Below are positions 8,426 to 16,281 of a DNA stretch of 23,595 nucleotides, one piece after another. The stretch comes from UBA1081 sp964454355. Its GTDB lineage: Bacteria > Bacillota > Clostridia > Oscillospirales > Acutalibacteraceae. The stretch's first letter is position 1. The number at the start of each line of letters is the position of its first letter. Location: NCBI GenBank assembly GCA_964454355.1, contig CAYVTA010000022.1:1-23595 (forward strand), read 5' to 3'. The notes under the pieces are model-generated. The model did not search any database and was not told the DNA's origin. It worked only from the letters and a program-made list of their open reading frames with translations. The position numbers and the translations under genes are program-made.

Positions 8426-9610
8426 ATGAAAACAGCAAGAAAAATCCTTTGTGTGTTTTTGGCGTGTCTGACAGCATTTTTCGGTTTGTCCGTTGTTTCT
8501 TTTGCTGACGATTCAGGTCTCAAGTTTTCAAAAGACGGTCAGTTTAAAATTTTGATTTTTGCTGACAGTCAGGATAATGAGGAGCTTGAGGAAACTACAA
8601 CTCAGATTATGACTGAGGCACTTGCTAAGTATGAGCCGGATCTTGTTGTTTATCTCGGAGACAATACTGTTTCTGCAACACCTGAAACTCATTATACTGC
8701 TATTGAGGCTATTCTTGCACCTACGATTGAGGCAAATGTTCCGTTTGCGCTTGTTTTCGGCAACCATGACCAGGAAGGTGTGGACGGAGACAAAGAATCA
8801 TTGCTTGAAATGTATCAAGAGATCGGCGGTGAGCTTTGTCTTACTACTGATGCGGCTCCTGAAATTTACGGCTGCGGAAATTCCAATTTAACAATTCTTT
8901 CGTCTGACGGCAAGAATATAGCATTTAATCTCTGGTTTTTTGATACCGGATCGGCACTTGTTCTTGATGACGGCAGCAGAGACGGTTATGATTACATAAG
9001 AGATGACCAGATTCAGTGGTATGAGAAAACGGCTGCAGTGCTTAAGGCTGAAAACGGTGGCAAGGTAGTACCGTCAATTGTATTTCAGCATATTATTGTT
9101 CCTGATGTTTATAAAGCAATTTATTCCGTTGAACTCCCCTTTGAAACTGATGGTTATACATATGAAGGTGTTACATACCTTCCCGTTCCGTCTTTTCCAA
9201 AGTATAATGGTATAATCATGGAGCCTTGCAGTCCTTCATATTACAACGAAGGTCAGTTTGAGTCTTGGCTTGAAACAGGCGATGTCATTGCGATGTTCTG
9301 CGGTCATGACCATATTAACGATTTCCAGACAACATATCAGGGCATAGGTATCAACAATGTTTCAACGGTAGGCGGCAGTGCTTATCATGATGACATTTCC
9401 AGAGGTGTTGGACTGGTCACTCTTGATGAGAATGATCTTTCAACCTATTCCTATGAAATGGTTTATATGTTTAATCTCGCTCTTGAAGAAGGCTCTCAGA
9501 TTTCCGAACTTGAGGGTGGCAGAAGCAAGCTGTATTACAGAGTTGTAAAATGGTTCCGAAGCTTCATTAATGGCGTGCATTGGGTTATTACCCTTGGAAA
9601 AGCAACTTAA
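8426..9610 (+). CDS. Exported calcineurin-like metallophosphoesterase, copy 1
   Basis: Secreted phosphoesterase (394 residues) of the dimetal calcineurin/purple-acid-phosphatase fold; substrate unknown. The signal peptide MKTARKILCVFLACLTAFFG...SFA ends before DDS. Metal-ligand motifs occur in order: D47-S-Q49 (motif I, with Gln in place of the usual His of DxH), G78-D-N80, G112-N-H-D115, H222 in FQHII, and G293-H-D-H296. The C-terminal 30 residues (YYRVVKWFRSFINGVHWVITL) are amphipathic/aromatic and may hold the enzyme at the membrane. I chose ATG 8426 rather than GTG 8417 because the GGTGAT site would otherwise overlap the start, and because the paralogue begins at the same residue (MKTAKK). 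It is co-transcribed with the LRR gene and closed by the terminator at 9615-9644. Confidence 0.9.
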   Translation: MKTARKILCVFLACLTAFFGLSVVSFADDSGLKFSKDGQFKILIFADSQDNEELEETTTQIMTEALAKYEPDLVVYLGDNTVSATPETHYTAIEAILAPTIEANVPFALVFGNHDQEGVDGDKESLLEMYQEIGGELCLTTDAAPEIYGCGNSNLTILSSDGKNIAFNLWFFDTGSALVLDDGSRDGYDYIRDDQIQWYEKTAAVLKAENGGKVVPSIVFQHIIVPDVYKAIYSVELPFETDGYTYEGVTYLPVPSFPKYNGIIMEPCSPSYYNEGQFESWLETGDVIAMFCGHDHINDFQTTYQGIGINNVSTVGGSAYHDDISRGVGLVTLDENDLSTYSYEMVYMFNLALEEGSQISELEGGRSKLYYRVVKWFRSFINGVHWVITLGKAT

Positions 9611-9614
9611 TTTT

Positions 9615-9644
9615 CGGACCGTTTTATACGGTCTGATTTTTTTT
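9615..9644 (+). terminator. Rho-independent terminator after phosphoesterase copy 1
   Basis: Stem CGGACCGT/ACGGTCTG (one G-U pair) with a short loop, followed by eight T (9637-9644). The stem sequence is nearly the same as that of the terminator after copy 2. Confidence 0.88.
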
Positions 9645-9664
9645 GTAAAAATTGTAATTATATA

Positions 9665-9693
9665 TTGCTTTTTGCTTCAAAAATTGGTAAAAT
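9665..9693 (+). promoter_or_regulatory. Possible promoter of phosphoesterase copy 2
   Basis: TTGCTT (9665-9670), a 17-nt spacer and TAAAAT (9688-9693), lying between the copy 1 terminator and the GGAAGGTG ribosome binding site of copy 2. The match is moderate; overlapping TATGAT/TATATT boxes just downstream are alternatives. Confidence 0.45.
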
Positions 9694-9727
9694 ATGATAT
9701 ATTAATTATGGAAGGTGTGTTTCAAAA

Positions 9728-10903
9728 ATGAAAACAGCAAAAAAGATTGTATGCGTACTTTTAGTATGCTTGATGATGTCGTTCGGATGCTCCGTTTTTG
9801 CATTTGCAGATGACACTGCTCTTCAGTTTGATGAGAATGGTCAGTTTGAGATTATGATTTTTGCAGATAGCCAGGATGATGAGAATCTTGAAGAAACAAC
9901 TGCTCAGCTTATGAAGGAAGCTCTTGCGAAGTATGAGCCTGATCTTGTTGTATATCTTGGTGATAACACTGTAGCAGATGGCTACGATAATCAATATACA
10001 GCGATTGAGGAAATTCTTGCTCCCACTATCGAGGCAGGCGTTCCCTTTGCTCTCGTTTTCGGCAACCACGACCAGGAACAGGGTGTAGAGAAAGAAGACC
10101 TCCTTGCAATGTATCAAGCAATCGGTGGTGAACTTTGCCTTACATACGATACCCCCGATCTTTACGGTTGCGGTAACTCTAATCTTACAATTCTCTCTTC
10201 TGACGGAACTGAGACAGCATTTAATCTTTGGTTCTTTGATTCCGGTTCATCTCTTCGTGATGATGAGGGCGAATGGCTTGGATATGACTATGTAAGAGAA
10301 GATCAGATTGCATGGTACGAAGAGACTGCTGCTGAGCTTGCAGATGCTAACGGTGGTGAAACAGTTCCCTCAATAGTATTCCAGCATATTATTGTTCCTG
10401 AAATTTATGAGGCAATTTATCCTTCAATCCCTTTTACAATTGACAGCTATAGCTATAAGGGTTCCACTTATATTCCTGTACCTTCATTCTCAGATCACAC
10501 AGGCTTTATCCTTGAGCCTCCCTGTCCTTCATATTTTTCTGCAGGTCAGTTTGATTCATGGGTTGAAACAGGTGACGTGCTTGGTATGTTCTGTGGCCAT
10601 GACCATATAAACTCTTTCACTACAACATATCAGGGCATTGATATCACAACTGTTCCTTCTGTAGGTTGTAACTCTTATTCAAATGACATTGTCAGAGGTG
10701 TTGGCTTGATTACTCTTGATGAGAGCGATCTTACAACATATTCATATGAAGTAGCAAGAATCGGTGATCTTGCACTTGAAGATGGCTCTGAACTTTGCAA
10801 TGTTGACGGCAGCCAGAGCAAGATTTACTATTCATTCATGAATTTCATCACAAATATTCTTGATGCAATTCATAACCTTTTCATCGGTGGCATTTCTTTC
10901 TGA
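9728..10903 (+). CDS. Exported calcineurin-like metallophosphoesterase, copy 2
   Basis: Secreted paralogue (391 residues) of the preceding gene, about two-thirds identical by eye and colinear throughout, so it arose by tandem duplication. The signal peptide ends ...SVFAFA before DDT. All active-site motifs are kept: D47-S-Q49, G78-D-N80, G112-N-H-D115, H220 and G290-H-D-H293. The Gln in motif I is therefore a shared family trait and not a random mutation. Divergence is concentrated in the signal peptide, the loop after the first motif block (VADGYDNQ versus VSATPETH), the 230-260 segment and the C-terminal amphipathic helix (FMNFITNILDAIHNLFIGG). It has its own promoter candidate and terminator, so it can be expressed independently of copy 1. 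A phosphate-ester or nucleotide substrate outside the cell is likely but not specified by the sequence. Confidence 0.9.
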   Translation: MKTAKKIVCVLLVCLMMSFGCSVFAFADDTALQFDENGQFEIMIFADSQDDENLEETTAQLMKEALAKYEPDLVVYLGDNTVADGYDNQYTAIEEILAPTIEAGVPFALVFGNHDQEQGVEKEDLLAMYQAIGGELCLTYDTPDLYGCGNSNLTILSSDGTETAFNLWFFDSGSSLRDDEGEWLGYDYVREDQIAWYEETAAELADANGGETVPSIVFQHIIVPEIYEAIYPSIPFTIDSYSYKGSTYIPVPSFSDHTGFILEPPCPSYFSAGQFDSWVETGDVLGMFCGHDHINSFTTTYQGIDITTVPSVGCNSYSNDIVRGVGLITLDESDLTTYSYEVARIGDLALEDGSELCNVDGSQSKIYYSFMNFITNILDAIHNLFIGGISF

Positions 10904-10913
10904 TCAATTTCAC

Positions 10914-10942
10914 TTGAATAATCATTCAGACCGTGTTATAAT
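10914..10942 (+). promoter_or_regulatory. Promoter of the PPC-repeat gene, embedded in the upstream terminator
   Basis: TTGAAT (10914-10919), a 17-nt spacer and TATAAT (10937-10942). The -10 box lies in the loop of the 10926-10961 terminator hairpin, and the expected start (about 10949) falls in the right arm of its stem. The leader to ATG 11044 would be about 95 nt. Confidence 0.6.
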
Positions 10943-10961
10943 CAATACGGTCTGAATTTTT
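10926..10961 (+). terminator. Rho-independent terminator after phosphoesterase copy 2
   Basis: Perfect 9-bp stem TCAGACCGT (10926-10934) / ACGGTCTGA (10947-10955), a 12-nt loop, then a T-run at 10957-10961. Confidence 0.88.
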
Positions 10962-11043
10962 GCTTTATGGATAAGGTAAATGAAGTATATGCACCTGAAT
11001 ATGTGTGAGACGAAATCTGTTTTCTTGATAAGGAGCTGATAAT

Positions 11044-12816
11044 ATGAAGCGTAAAGTTATAATTGCAGCTGTTGCAATCTGTGTTGCCGTTGTTATAGCC
11101 TTACTGCCGCAGATACCTTTTGTGATGGATTCTGCTGACGGTGATTCCATTGTGTCCGGCTCTGATACTTCATTAAAAACTGTTTCGTTAAATGATTATA
11201 GGATTGATTCTGACGGATTTTTGTCCGAATCTACAGCCGTTGATACTGATGAGATTTTAGCAAATTGCCAATTTGTTGATGCAACACAAGATAATAAAAT
11301 TAAAGCTGTTGCAACAGGTACAACTGTTATGCCCATAAATCTTAATAATGTAATCAGAGACAGCCTTGCATCTTCCGTATCGGTAAATGTCTATACCTTT
11401 TCGGTAGCCGAAAGAGGGGTGCTCGTGTTTGCTTTCACCCATGCCGATACTGATGAAACGGGTAGTTGTATTTGGAAAATAACACTTTATGAGGAGTATT
11501 CCGCAGACGGAACAGGCGACTCGGCTGATTACAGAGTACTTGAACAGGTTTCTTATACCACTATTGGTGAAAGCGTAAAATCCTCAACTATAGGTGTATC
11601 ACCGGGAAATTATAAAGTCAGCGTTGAGTGTGTCACGGGTTATGTTGAAGATAAATATGATATAGCAGTGGGCTATGCTCAGGCTGATGATTACGAGATC
11701 GAACCCAATAATGCAAAAACACGTTACAGTGAGCTTTCTCTTGATAAAACCATCAACGGCAGTGCATCATCTCTTGAGGACGGCAATGATGAAGATTGGT
11801 ATTTATTTAAAATAAGTGAAACAGGTTATACTGTGCTTTATTTTGAGCATGAGGCGGATAGTGTAAATTCCGCAAATACCGTTGCGTGGCGAATCAAGCT
11901 GACTGATATTCAGGGAAACGAATACTTTTATACAACATCCGGAATGGGAGCAGAATCTATAAACAGTGGTATTATGGGACTTGCTCCGGGATATTATTTT
12001 GTGACGGTTTATTCTCATCTTTATACATCCGCTCCATATGAACTGGCGGTGTCTTTTTCAAAGGATTCCGCAATTGAAACTGAACTAAACGATTCTGCCG
12101 ACAGTGCAACACCTATAAGCACAGGCAAGGAAATTGTTGGTGCTCTTACTGCTCGTGATAGCATTTCTGACCGTGATTACTATTCCTTTAAAATGGAAAA
12201 AGACGGTTATGTGAAACTTGATTTTACTCACGAAGCTTTATCTGAATCCTATGACGGTTGGAATGTTTCAATTGTTTCTTCCGAAGGGGCTGTTGCGTAC
12301 AGTACTGTGTCAGACTGGACGGAAGCTCAAATTTCTTCTCCCGAAATCGGTCTTACAGCAGGGGATTATTGTATTGTAATTGATTCTGACAATATTTATC
12401 ATTGTAATATCGTTTATAAATTGCTGCTTACCACAACTTATGACAGCACATGGGAATCCGAACCGAATAACACTCCGGAAACTGCTGATGCTATCAAGCT
12501 CGGCAGTGCTAAGAATGGTTCTTTGATTGAAAATGGTGTAGATTATGACATGGATTATTATACTTTAAGTGTTTCTTCGTCAGGAACACTGAGAGTTACC
12601 TTTACTCATTCTTCAATCAAAAACGAGGATAAGGAGGGCTGGGTGATTTCAATTGTTGATGCTGAAGGCAATGTTGTTGCATCATCTTCTGCAAAATGGA
12701 ACAGCGGAACTGTATCCTTCACAGCAAACGTTACATCCGGAACGTACTATGTCCTTGTTGAAACAGGACTTTACTATACAGGTGACAGCTACAGCGTAAC
12801 TGCGACATTCGGCTAA
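11044..12816 (+). CDS. Exported protein with four PPC-like (pre-peptidase C-terminal) beta-sandwich repeats
   Basis: A 590-residue exported or membrane-anchored protein. The N-terminal hydrophobic segment (VIIAAVAICVAVVIALL, 5-21) lacks a clear AxA cleavage site, so it may stay as an anchor. After a linker rich in Ser, Asp and Thr come four repeats at about 75-212, 219-338, 344-466 and 471-590. Each starts (except the first) with an E-x-N-(N/D)-(S/T/A) box (EIEPNN, ETELND, ESEPNN) and contains an aromatic-rich DxDYY-x-F/L strand, a G-x-(L/V)-x-(L/V)-x-F-x-H motif (VFAFTH, LYFEHE, LDFTHE, VTFTHS) and a final G-x-Y-x-V strand. This is the pattern of bacterial PPC domains, which normally flank secreted enzymes. 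Here no catalytic domain is present, so binding or display is the likely role. Strong AAGGAG site; the bidirectional terminator at 12850-12880 closes it. Confidence 0.82.
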   Translation: MKRKVIIAAVAICVAVVIALLPQIPFVMDSADGDSIVSGSDTSLKTVSLNDYRIDSDGFLSESTAVDTDEILANCQFVDATQDNKIKAVATGTTVMPINLNNVIRDSLASSVSVNVYTFSVAERGVLVFAFTHADTDETGSCIWKITLYEEYSADGTGDSADYRVLEQVSYTTIGESVKSSTIGVSPGNYKVSVECVTGYVEDKYDIAVGYAQADDYEIEPNNAKTRYSELSLDKTINGSASSLEDGNDEDWYLFKISETGYTVLYFEHEADSVNSANTVAWRIKLTDIQGNEYFYTTSGMGAESINSGIMGLAPGYYFVTVYSHLYTSAPYELAVSFSKDSAIETELNDSADSATPISTGKEIVGALTARDSISDRDYYSFKMEKDGYVKLDFTHEALSESYDGWNVSIVSSEGAVAYSTVSDWTEAQISSPEIGLTAGDYCIVIDSDNIYHCNIVYKLLLTTTYDSTWESEPNNTPETADAIKLGSAKNGSLIENGVDYDMDYYTLSVSSSGTLRVTFTHSSIKNEDKEGWVISIVDAEGNVVASSSAKWNSGTVSFTANVTSGTYYVLVETGLYYTGDSYSVTATFG

Positions 12817-12849
12817 TTATTTCCAATGTGAAGTTCAATATCAAGACAT

Positions 12850-12880
12850 AAAAAAACTCCCCACCGTGGGGAGTTTTTTT
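12850..12880. terminator. Bidirectional terminator between convergent genes
   Basis: ACTCCCC (12856-12862) pairs with GGGGAGT (12868-12874) around a 5-nt loop, flanked by an A-run on the left and a T-run on the right, so it works for the PPC gene (plus) and the acyl-CoA ligase (minus). Confidence 0.92.
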
Positions 12881-12883
12881 ATG

Positions 12884-13408
12884 TTAATACTTTGTCTGTG
12901 CTTCGACCAATCTTTCACCGCAATAAATTTCACGCAGCTTCGGCTTTTCAATTTTGCCTGTTGCATTTCTGGGAACAGGAGCAAAAATGATTTTTTTTGG
13001 TCTTTTGTATCTGGGCATACCGTCACAGAACTCGTTAATCTCGTCTTCTGTACAGGTCATGCCTTCCTTGATTTCTATGATAGCTGTTGCGATTTCACCC
13101 AAACGCTTGTCGGGAAGTCCGATAACCGCAACGTCCTTTATTTTATCGTTGGCTCTAAGGAAGTCCTCAATTTGAACAGGATAAAGGTTTTCACCGCCGC
13201 TGATGATAACGTCCTTTTTGCGGTCTACCAGATATATAAATCCGTCTTCGTCGGTTTTTGCCATATCTCCGGTAAGAAGCCAGCCGTCTTCTGTCAGAAC
13301 TTCTGCGGAAGCTTCGGGGTTCTTGTAGTAGCATTTCATAACTCCGTCGCCTCTGACTGCAAGCTCTCCTACTTCACCGGGGACAACTTCATTTCTGTTT
13401 TTATCCAC
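12884..13408 (-). CDS. Acyl-CoA synthetase, C-terminal fragment (lid domain)
   Basis: A 174-codon open frame if started at GTG 13408, but with no ribosome binding site of its own; it is the shifted continuation of the upstream fragment. It carries GEVGEL, the TGD motif (WLLTGDM), the hinge motif DRKKDVIISGGENLYP and the A10 segment RNATGKIEKPKLRE with the catalytic Lys. The family signature is unbroken across it, so it has not been drifting for long. Confidence 0.75.
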   Translation of the reverse strand: MDKNRNEVVPGEVGELAVRGDGVMKCYYKNPEASAEVLTEDGWLLTGDMAKTDEDGFIYLVDRKKDVIISGGENLYPVQIEDFLRANDKIKDVAVIGLPDKRLGEIATAIIEIKEGMTCTEDEINEFCDGMPRYKRPKKIIFAPVPRNATGKIEKPKLREIYCGERLVEAQTKY

Positions 13409-13449
13409 AATCTTTGTTTCCCAGCCATAGCCGGCTTTTCCGATTGCTC

Positions 13450-14523
13450 CTACTTTATGTATGTTTCTACGCCCAAGTGAACACAGCCGGGACCTATAGA
13501 CTCTGACAAGCCGTAGTTTGTGTCATAATCGTGGTTGGGGAATACTTTTTTCCATCTTTTGATAAGGCTGGGCGGAACAGGCTGTGCACCGATGTGCATA
13601 AGTCTCCATTGTGAAAGTCTGTAATCATTAAGATTCAGCTCTCCACGGTCAATGGCATCGAGAATATCCTGTGCCCAAGGCACCAGAAGCCATACAATAG
13701 TGGCTTTTTCTTCAGAAACAGTTTGCAAAACCCATTCCGGTTTTACTCCTCTGAGTATAACCGCTTTGCTTGCAGAAACAAGGCTGCCGAACCAATGCAT
13801 TTTTGCACCTGTGTGATAAAGAGGAGGAATGCAGAGGAAAACATCTTCATGAGTTTGCGAATGATGATTGTGTTCAGCTTTACAAGATGCAACGAGTGCT
13901 GCATGACGGTGAAGAATTGCCTTTGGGAAGCCCGTTGTTCCGGATGAAAAGTAAATTGCAGCATCGTCATCATCGCTGATTTCAACAGGAGGGACAAGGC
14001 TTGAGCAGAAATATGTCATCTCGCTGTAATTGTCAGCAAAATCAGGCGTTTCACCCTTCTTTCCGACAAAGAAATAATCCTCGATAGCCATTTCATCCTT
14101 TACGGCTGTAACACGATCCGTAAATTCAGGTCCGAAAATCATCATTTTTGAATCGGAGAGGTCAGCGCAGTATTTGATTTCATCTGCAGCATAACGATAG
14201 TTCATCGGTACCGCTAATGCACCGGTTTTGAGAATGCCGAAGTAAATAGGCAGCCATTCAATACAGTTCATAAGGAGAATTGCAACCTTATCTCCCTTTT
14301 TTATACCTCTTGTAAAAAGAAGATTTGCAAATCTGTTAGCATTTATATCAAATTCACGCCATGTCATCTCACGGCGATATTTTTCTGATTCACTTGCCTC
14401 AATAAGATTGTATTCACGCCATGTAATGTTTCTTTCCGGCTGGTTTGCAGGATTGATTTCAACAAGACTTACTTCGTTTGGGTATAGCCTTGCATTTCGC
14501 TCCAAATATTCTGTAATAGGCAT
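13450..14523 (-). CDS. Acyl-CoA synthetase, N-terminal fragment (AMP-binding domain)
   Basis: A 357-residue open frame. It contains the phosphate-binding loop YFSSGTTGFPKA (191-202), the aromatic PPLYHTGAKMHWFG segment (233-246) and the adenine-site motif YGLSES (337-342). Near residues 33-60 the phrase TWRE(Y/F) occurs twice (TWREYN, then TWREFD) separated by about 15 residues, an apparent small internal duplication or lineage-specific insertion. As it stands it lacks the C-terminal lid domain and its catalytic Lys, so alone it would not be a functional ligase. Confidence 0.8.
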   Translation of the reverse strand: MPITEYLERNARLYPNEVSLVEINPANQPERNITWREYNLIEASESEKYRREMTWREFDINANRFANLLFTRGIKKGDKVAILLMNCIEWLPIYFGILKTGALAVPMNYRYAADEIKYCADLSDSKMMIFGPEFTDRVTAVKDEMAIEDYFFVGKKGETPDFADNYSEMTYFCSSLVPPVEISDDDDAAIYFSSGTTGFPKAILHRHAALVASCKAEHNHHSQTHEDVFLCIPPLYHTGAKMHWFGSLVSASKAVILRGVKPEWVLQTVSEEKATIVWLLVPWAQDILDAIDRGELNLNDYRLSQWRLMHIGAQPVPPSLIKRWKKVFPNHDYDTNYGLSESIGPGCVHLGVETYIK

Positions 14524-14544
14524 TAATTTCGACTCCTTTATAAT

Positions 14545-14578
14545 ACCGAAAATACGCCTTGTTGCAGGCGTACTCGGT
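14545..14578 (-). other. Stem-loop between symporter and ligase genes
   Basis: ACCGA (14545-14549) pairs with TCGGT (14574-14578), and TACGCCT (14553-14559) with AGGCGTA (14566-14572), around a 6-nt loop, with an AAA/C internal bulge. On the minus strand it is followed by ATTATAAAGGAG rather than a T-run. It is therefore not a classical terminator; it may stabilise the upstream mRNA end or set the symporter:ligase ratio. Confidence 0.6.
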
Positions 14579-14595
14579 TATTGAAATTATTAATT

Positions 14596-16176
14596 TTACT
14601 TATTAAGATTTTCCTTTACGGCAACAGTAACCTGCTTGTCATAGCAAGAGAATTTCTCGTCAATAACACTCTTTTTCATCTTGGGAGTAAGAAGGCTGAC
14701 AATGGGAACGAGAATAAGCCCGCCTACCATTGATACAACACCGCTTCTGATTGAAGATGCGAACAGATAAGACATTATTTCGCCGCTGAAGGAGATAATT
14801 CCGAATGAGCACAGAAGCTGAACGATTGTAACCAAAATTCCGAATGCATAACAAACCCATACGGAAGCTTTTGTTGTCTTTTGCCAATACAGACCATAAA
14901 GGAAGGGGGCAAGGAATGCACCTGCAAGAGCTCCCCATGAAACACCCATCATCTGAGCGATAAAGGTGAAACCAAAAGTATCCTTAACAATAGCGATAAT
15001 TGCAGAAACTGCAACGAAGAATGCTATGAATATACGCATGACAAGCATTTTCTTCTTTTCTGACATGGTGCCTTTTCTGTCAATAACATCAAGAGTTAGA
15101 GTTGAGCTTGATGTAAGAACGAGGGATGAGAGAGTTGACATTGAAGCAGCGAGAACAAGTACGATAACAACAGCAATGATCAAATCGCCCCATGAATACT
15201 GCGAAAGAGTGCCGAGCATTGAAGGAACGATTGCATCGTAAGCGACACTGCCTGACTCTGAAACAATACCTTCAAGATCGCCGTAAAGTCTGCCGAAACC
15301 ACCCAGGAAGTAACATCCGCCGGCTACGATAATTGCGAAAACAGTTGAAATGATAGTACCTTTTTTGATTGCATCTTCACTCTTGATAGCGTAGAATTTG
15401 CCGACCATCTGAGGAAGTCCCCATGTGCCCAGAGAAGTAAGAATAACAACAAACAGAAGTGCAAGAGGATCAGGGCCTAAGAAAGAAGAAAATGCACCAT
15501 CCATTGCTGATGTTTCAGCCTTAATCTGAGAGAGAGATGTAAGAGCTTCAGTCAGTCCGCCGTTTGAATAAAGCACTGCTGCAACAACACTTGCAATACC
15601 AACAAGCATAATGATTCCCTGAACAAAATCGTTGATAGCTGTTGCCATATATCCGCCGAAAACAACATAGATACAGGTAAGCACTGCCATTATTATTATA
15701 CATACATAGTAAGGAATGTCAAACGCCATATTGAAAAGGCTTGATAGTCCGTTATAAAGAGATGCTGTGTAGGGGATAAGGAAAATGAAAACTATAACGG
15801 AAGCTGCAACCTTCAAAGCAGGTGAGTCAAAACGCTTTCCGAAGAAATCCGGCATTGTTTTGGAATCAAGGTGCTGAGTCATGATTCTTGTTCTTCTGCC
15901 GAGAACTACCCATGCAAGAAGAGAGCCGATAAAAGCATTACCCAAACCGATCCATGTTGATGCGACACCGAAGTTCCAACCGAACTGTCCCGCATATCCG
16001 ATAAAGATAACAGCCGAAAAGTAGGATGTTCCGAATGCAAACGCTGTCAGCCAAGGACCTACGCTTCTGCCGCCAAGAACAAAACCGTTAACATTTGTTG
16101 CGTGCTTGCGGCTGTAAACGCCGATTCCGATCATTACAGCAAAGAACACAACTAAAAAAATGATTTTTACTGCCAT
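14596..16176 (-). CDS. Sodium:solute symporter (SSS family)
   Basis: Polytopic Na+-coupled transporter of 526 residues with about 13 hydrophobic helices, as in the SSS (LeuT-fold) family. Typical landmarks: the N-terminal GVYSRKH...FVLGGRSVGPWLTAFAFG segment, GYAGQFGW, the loop motif VFGGYMATAINDFVQGIIML, and GTWGLPQMVGKFYAIKSEDAIKKG, where the GLPQ...Y pattern marks members related to PanF/proline-type carriers. The C-terminal tail is short and hydrophilic. ATG 16176 follows AGAGGTG at 8 nt. It is the first gene of the transcript started at 16253-16281 and precedes the acyl-CoA ligase, so a mono- or aromatic carboxylate is the most natural guess for substrate; the sequence alone does not fix it. 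Confidence 0.92.
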   Translation of the reverse strand: MAVKIIFLVVFFAVMIGIGVYSRKHATNVNGFVLGGRSVGPWLTAFAFGTSYFSAVIFIGYAGQFGWNFGVASTWIGLGNAFIGSLLAWVVLGRRTRIMTQHLDSKTMPDFFGKRFDSPALKVAASVIVFIFLIPYTASLYNGLSSLFNMAFDIPYYVCIIIMAVLTCIYVVFGGYMATAINDFVQGIIMLVGIASVVAAVLYSNGGLTEALTSLSQIKAETSAMDGAFSSFLGPDPLALLFVVILTSLGTWGLPQMVGKFYAIKSEDAIKKGTIISTVFAIIVAGGCYFLGGFGRLYGDLEGIVSESGSVAYDAIVPSMLGTLSQYSWGDLIIAVVIVLVLAASMSTLSSLVLTSSSTLTLDVIDRKGTMSEKKKMLVMRIFIAFFVAVSAIIAIVKDTFGFTFIAQMMGVSWGALAGAFLAPFLYGLYWQKTTKASVWVCYAFGILVTIVQLLCSFGIISFSGEIMSYLFASSIRSGVVSMVGGLILVPIVSLLTPKMKKSVIDEKFSCYDKQVTVAVKENLNK

Positions 16177-16252
16177 ACATTAAACACCTCTGATTTCATT
16201 CCTTATTTTTGCTTTTTTTTATTACTTTAAAGGAATGAAGAATTACAACAAC

Positions 16253-16281
16253 AGTATATACCTATAATTATCTTTTGTCAA
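16253..16281 (-). promoter_or_regulatory. Promoter of the symporter-ligase operon
   Basis: Minus-strand TTGACA (16276-16281), a 17-nt spacer and TATACT (16253-16258). The leader to ATG 16176 is about 70 nt. Confidence 0.87.

Larger units (their letters stand above)
8426..10961 (+). repeat. Tandem gene duplication (phosphoesterase plus terminator)
   Basis: Two consecutive units, 8426-9644 and 9728-10961, each consisting of a colinear phosphoesterase gene followed by a hairpin with a GACCGT...ACGGTCTGA stem. The shared terminator stem shows that the duplicated unit reached past the stop codon. Confidence 0.8.
12884..14523 (-). pseudogene. AMP-forming acyl-CoA synthetase (ligase), interrupted by a one-base frameshift
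   Basis: Adenylate-forming enzyme that would activate a carboxylic acid to its CoA thioester using ATP. Reading through the frameshift gives about 546 residues, a normal length for the family, with every core motif present. The N-terminal frame stops at 13450-13452 (TAG) just after YGLSESIGPGCVHLGVE. In the -1 frame the sequence continues naturally as NIHKVGAIGKAGYGWETKIV and on to the end. The break maps to the A-run complementary to TTT at 13464-13466 (GAAAC where GAAAAC would restore the frame). Translation starts at ATG 14523 behind AAAGGAG. The gene follows the symporter by 72 nt in the same operon, suggesting uptake plus activation of a carboxylate. Because no other lesion is visible, a recent mutation or a sequencing/assembly slip is more likely than an old pseudogene. 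Confidence 0.88.

Noticed and set aside
10967..11008. 13-codon open frame between terminator and PPC gene
   Set aside because: No ribosome binding site and no recognisable leader-peptide character.
12866..13480. Long plus-strand open frame opposite the acyl-CoA ligase
   Set aside because: It is antisense to a strand with clear adenylate-forming motifs, has no ribosome binding site and a composition typical of a shadow frame.
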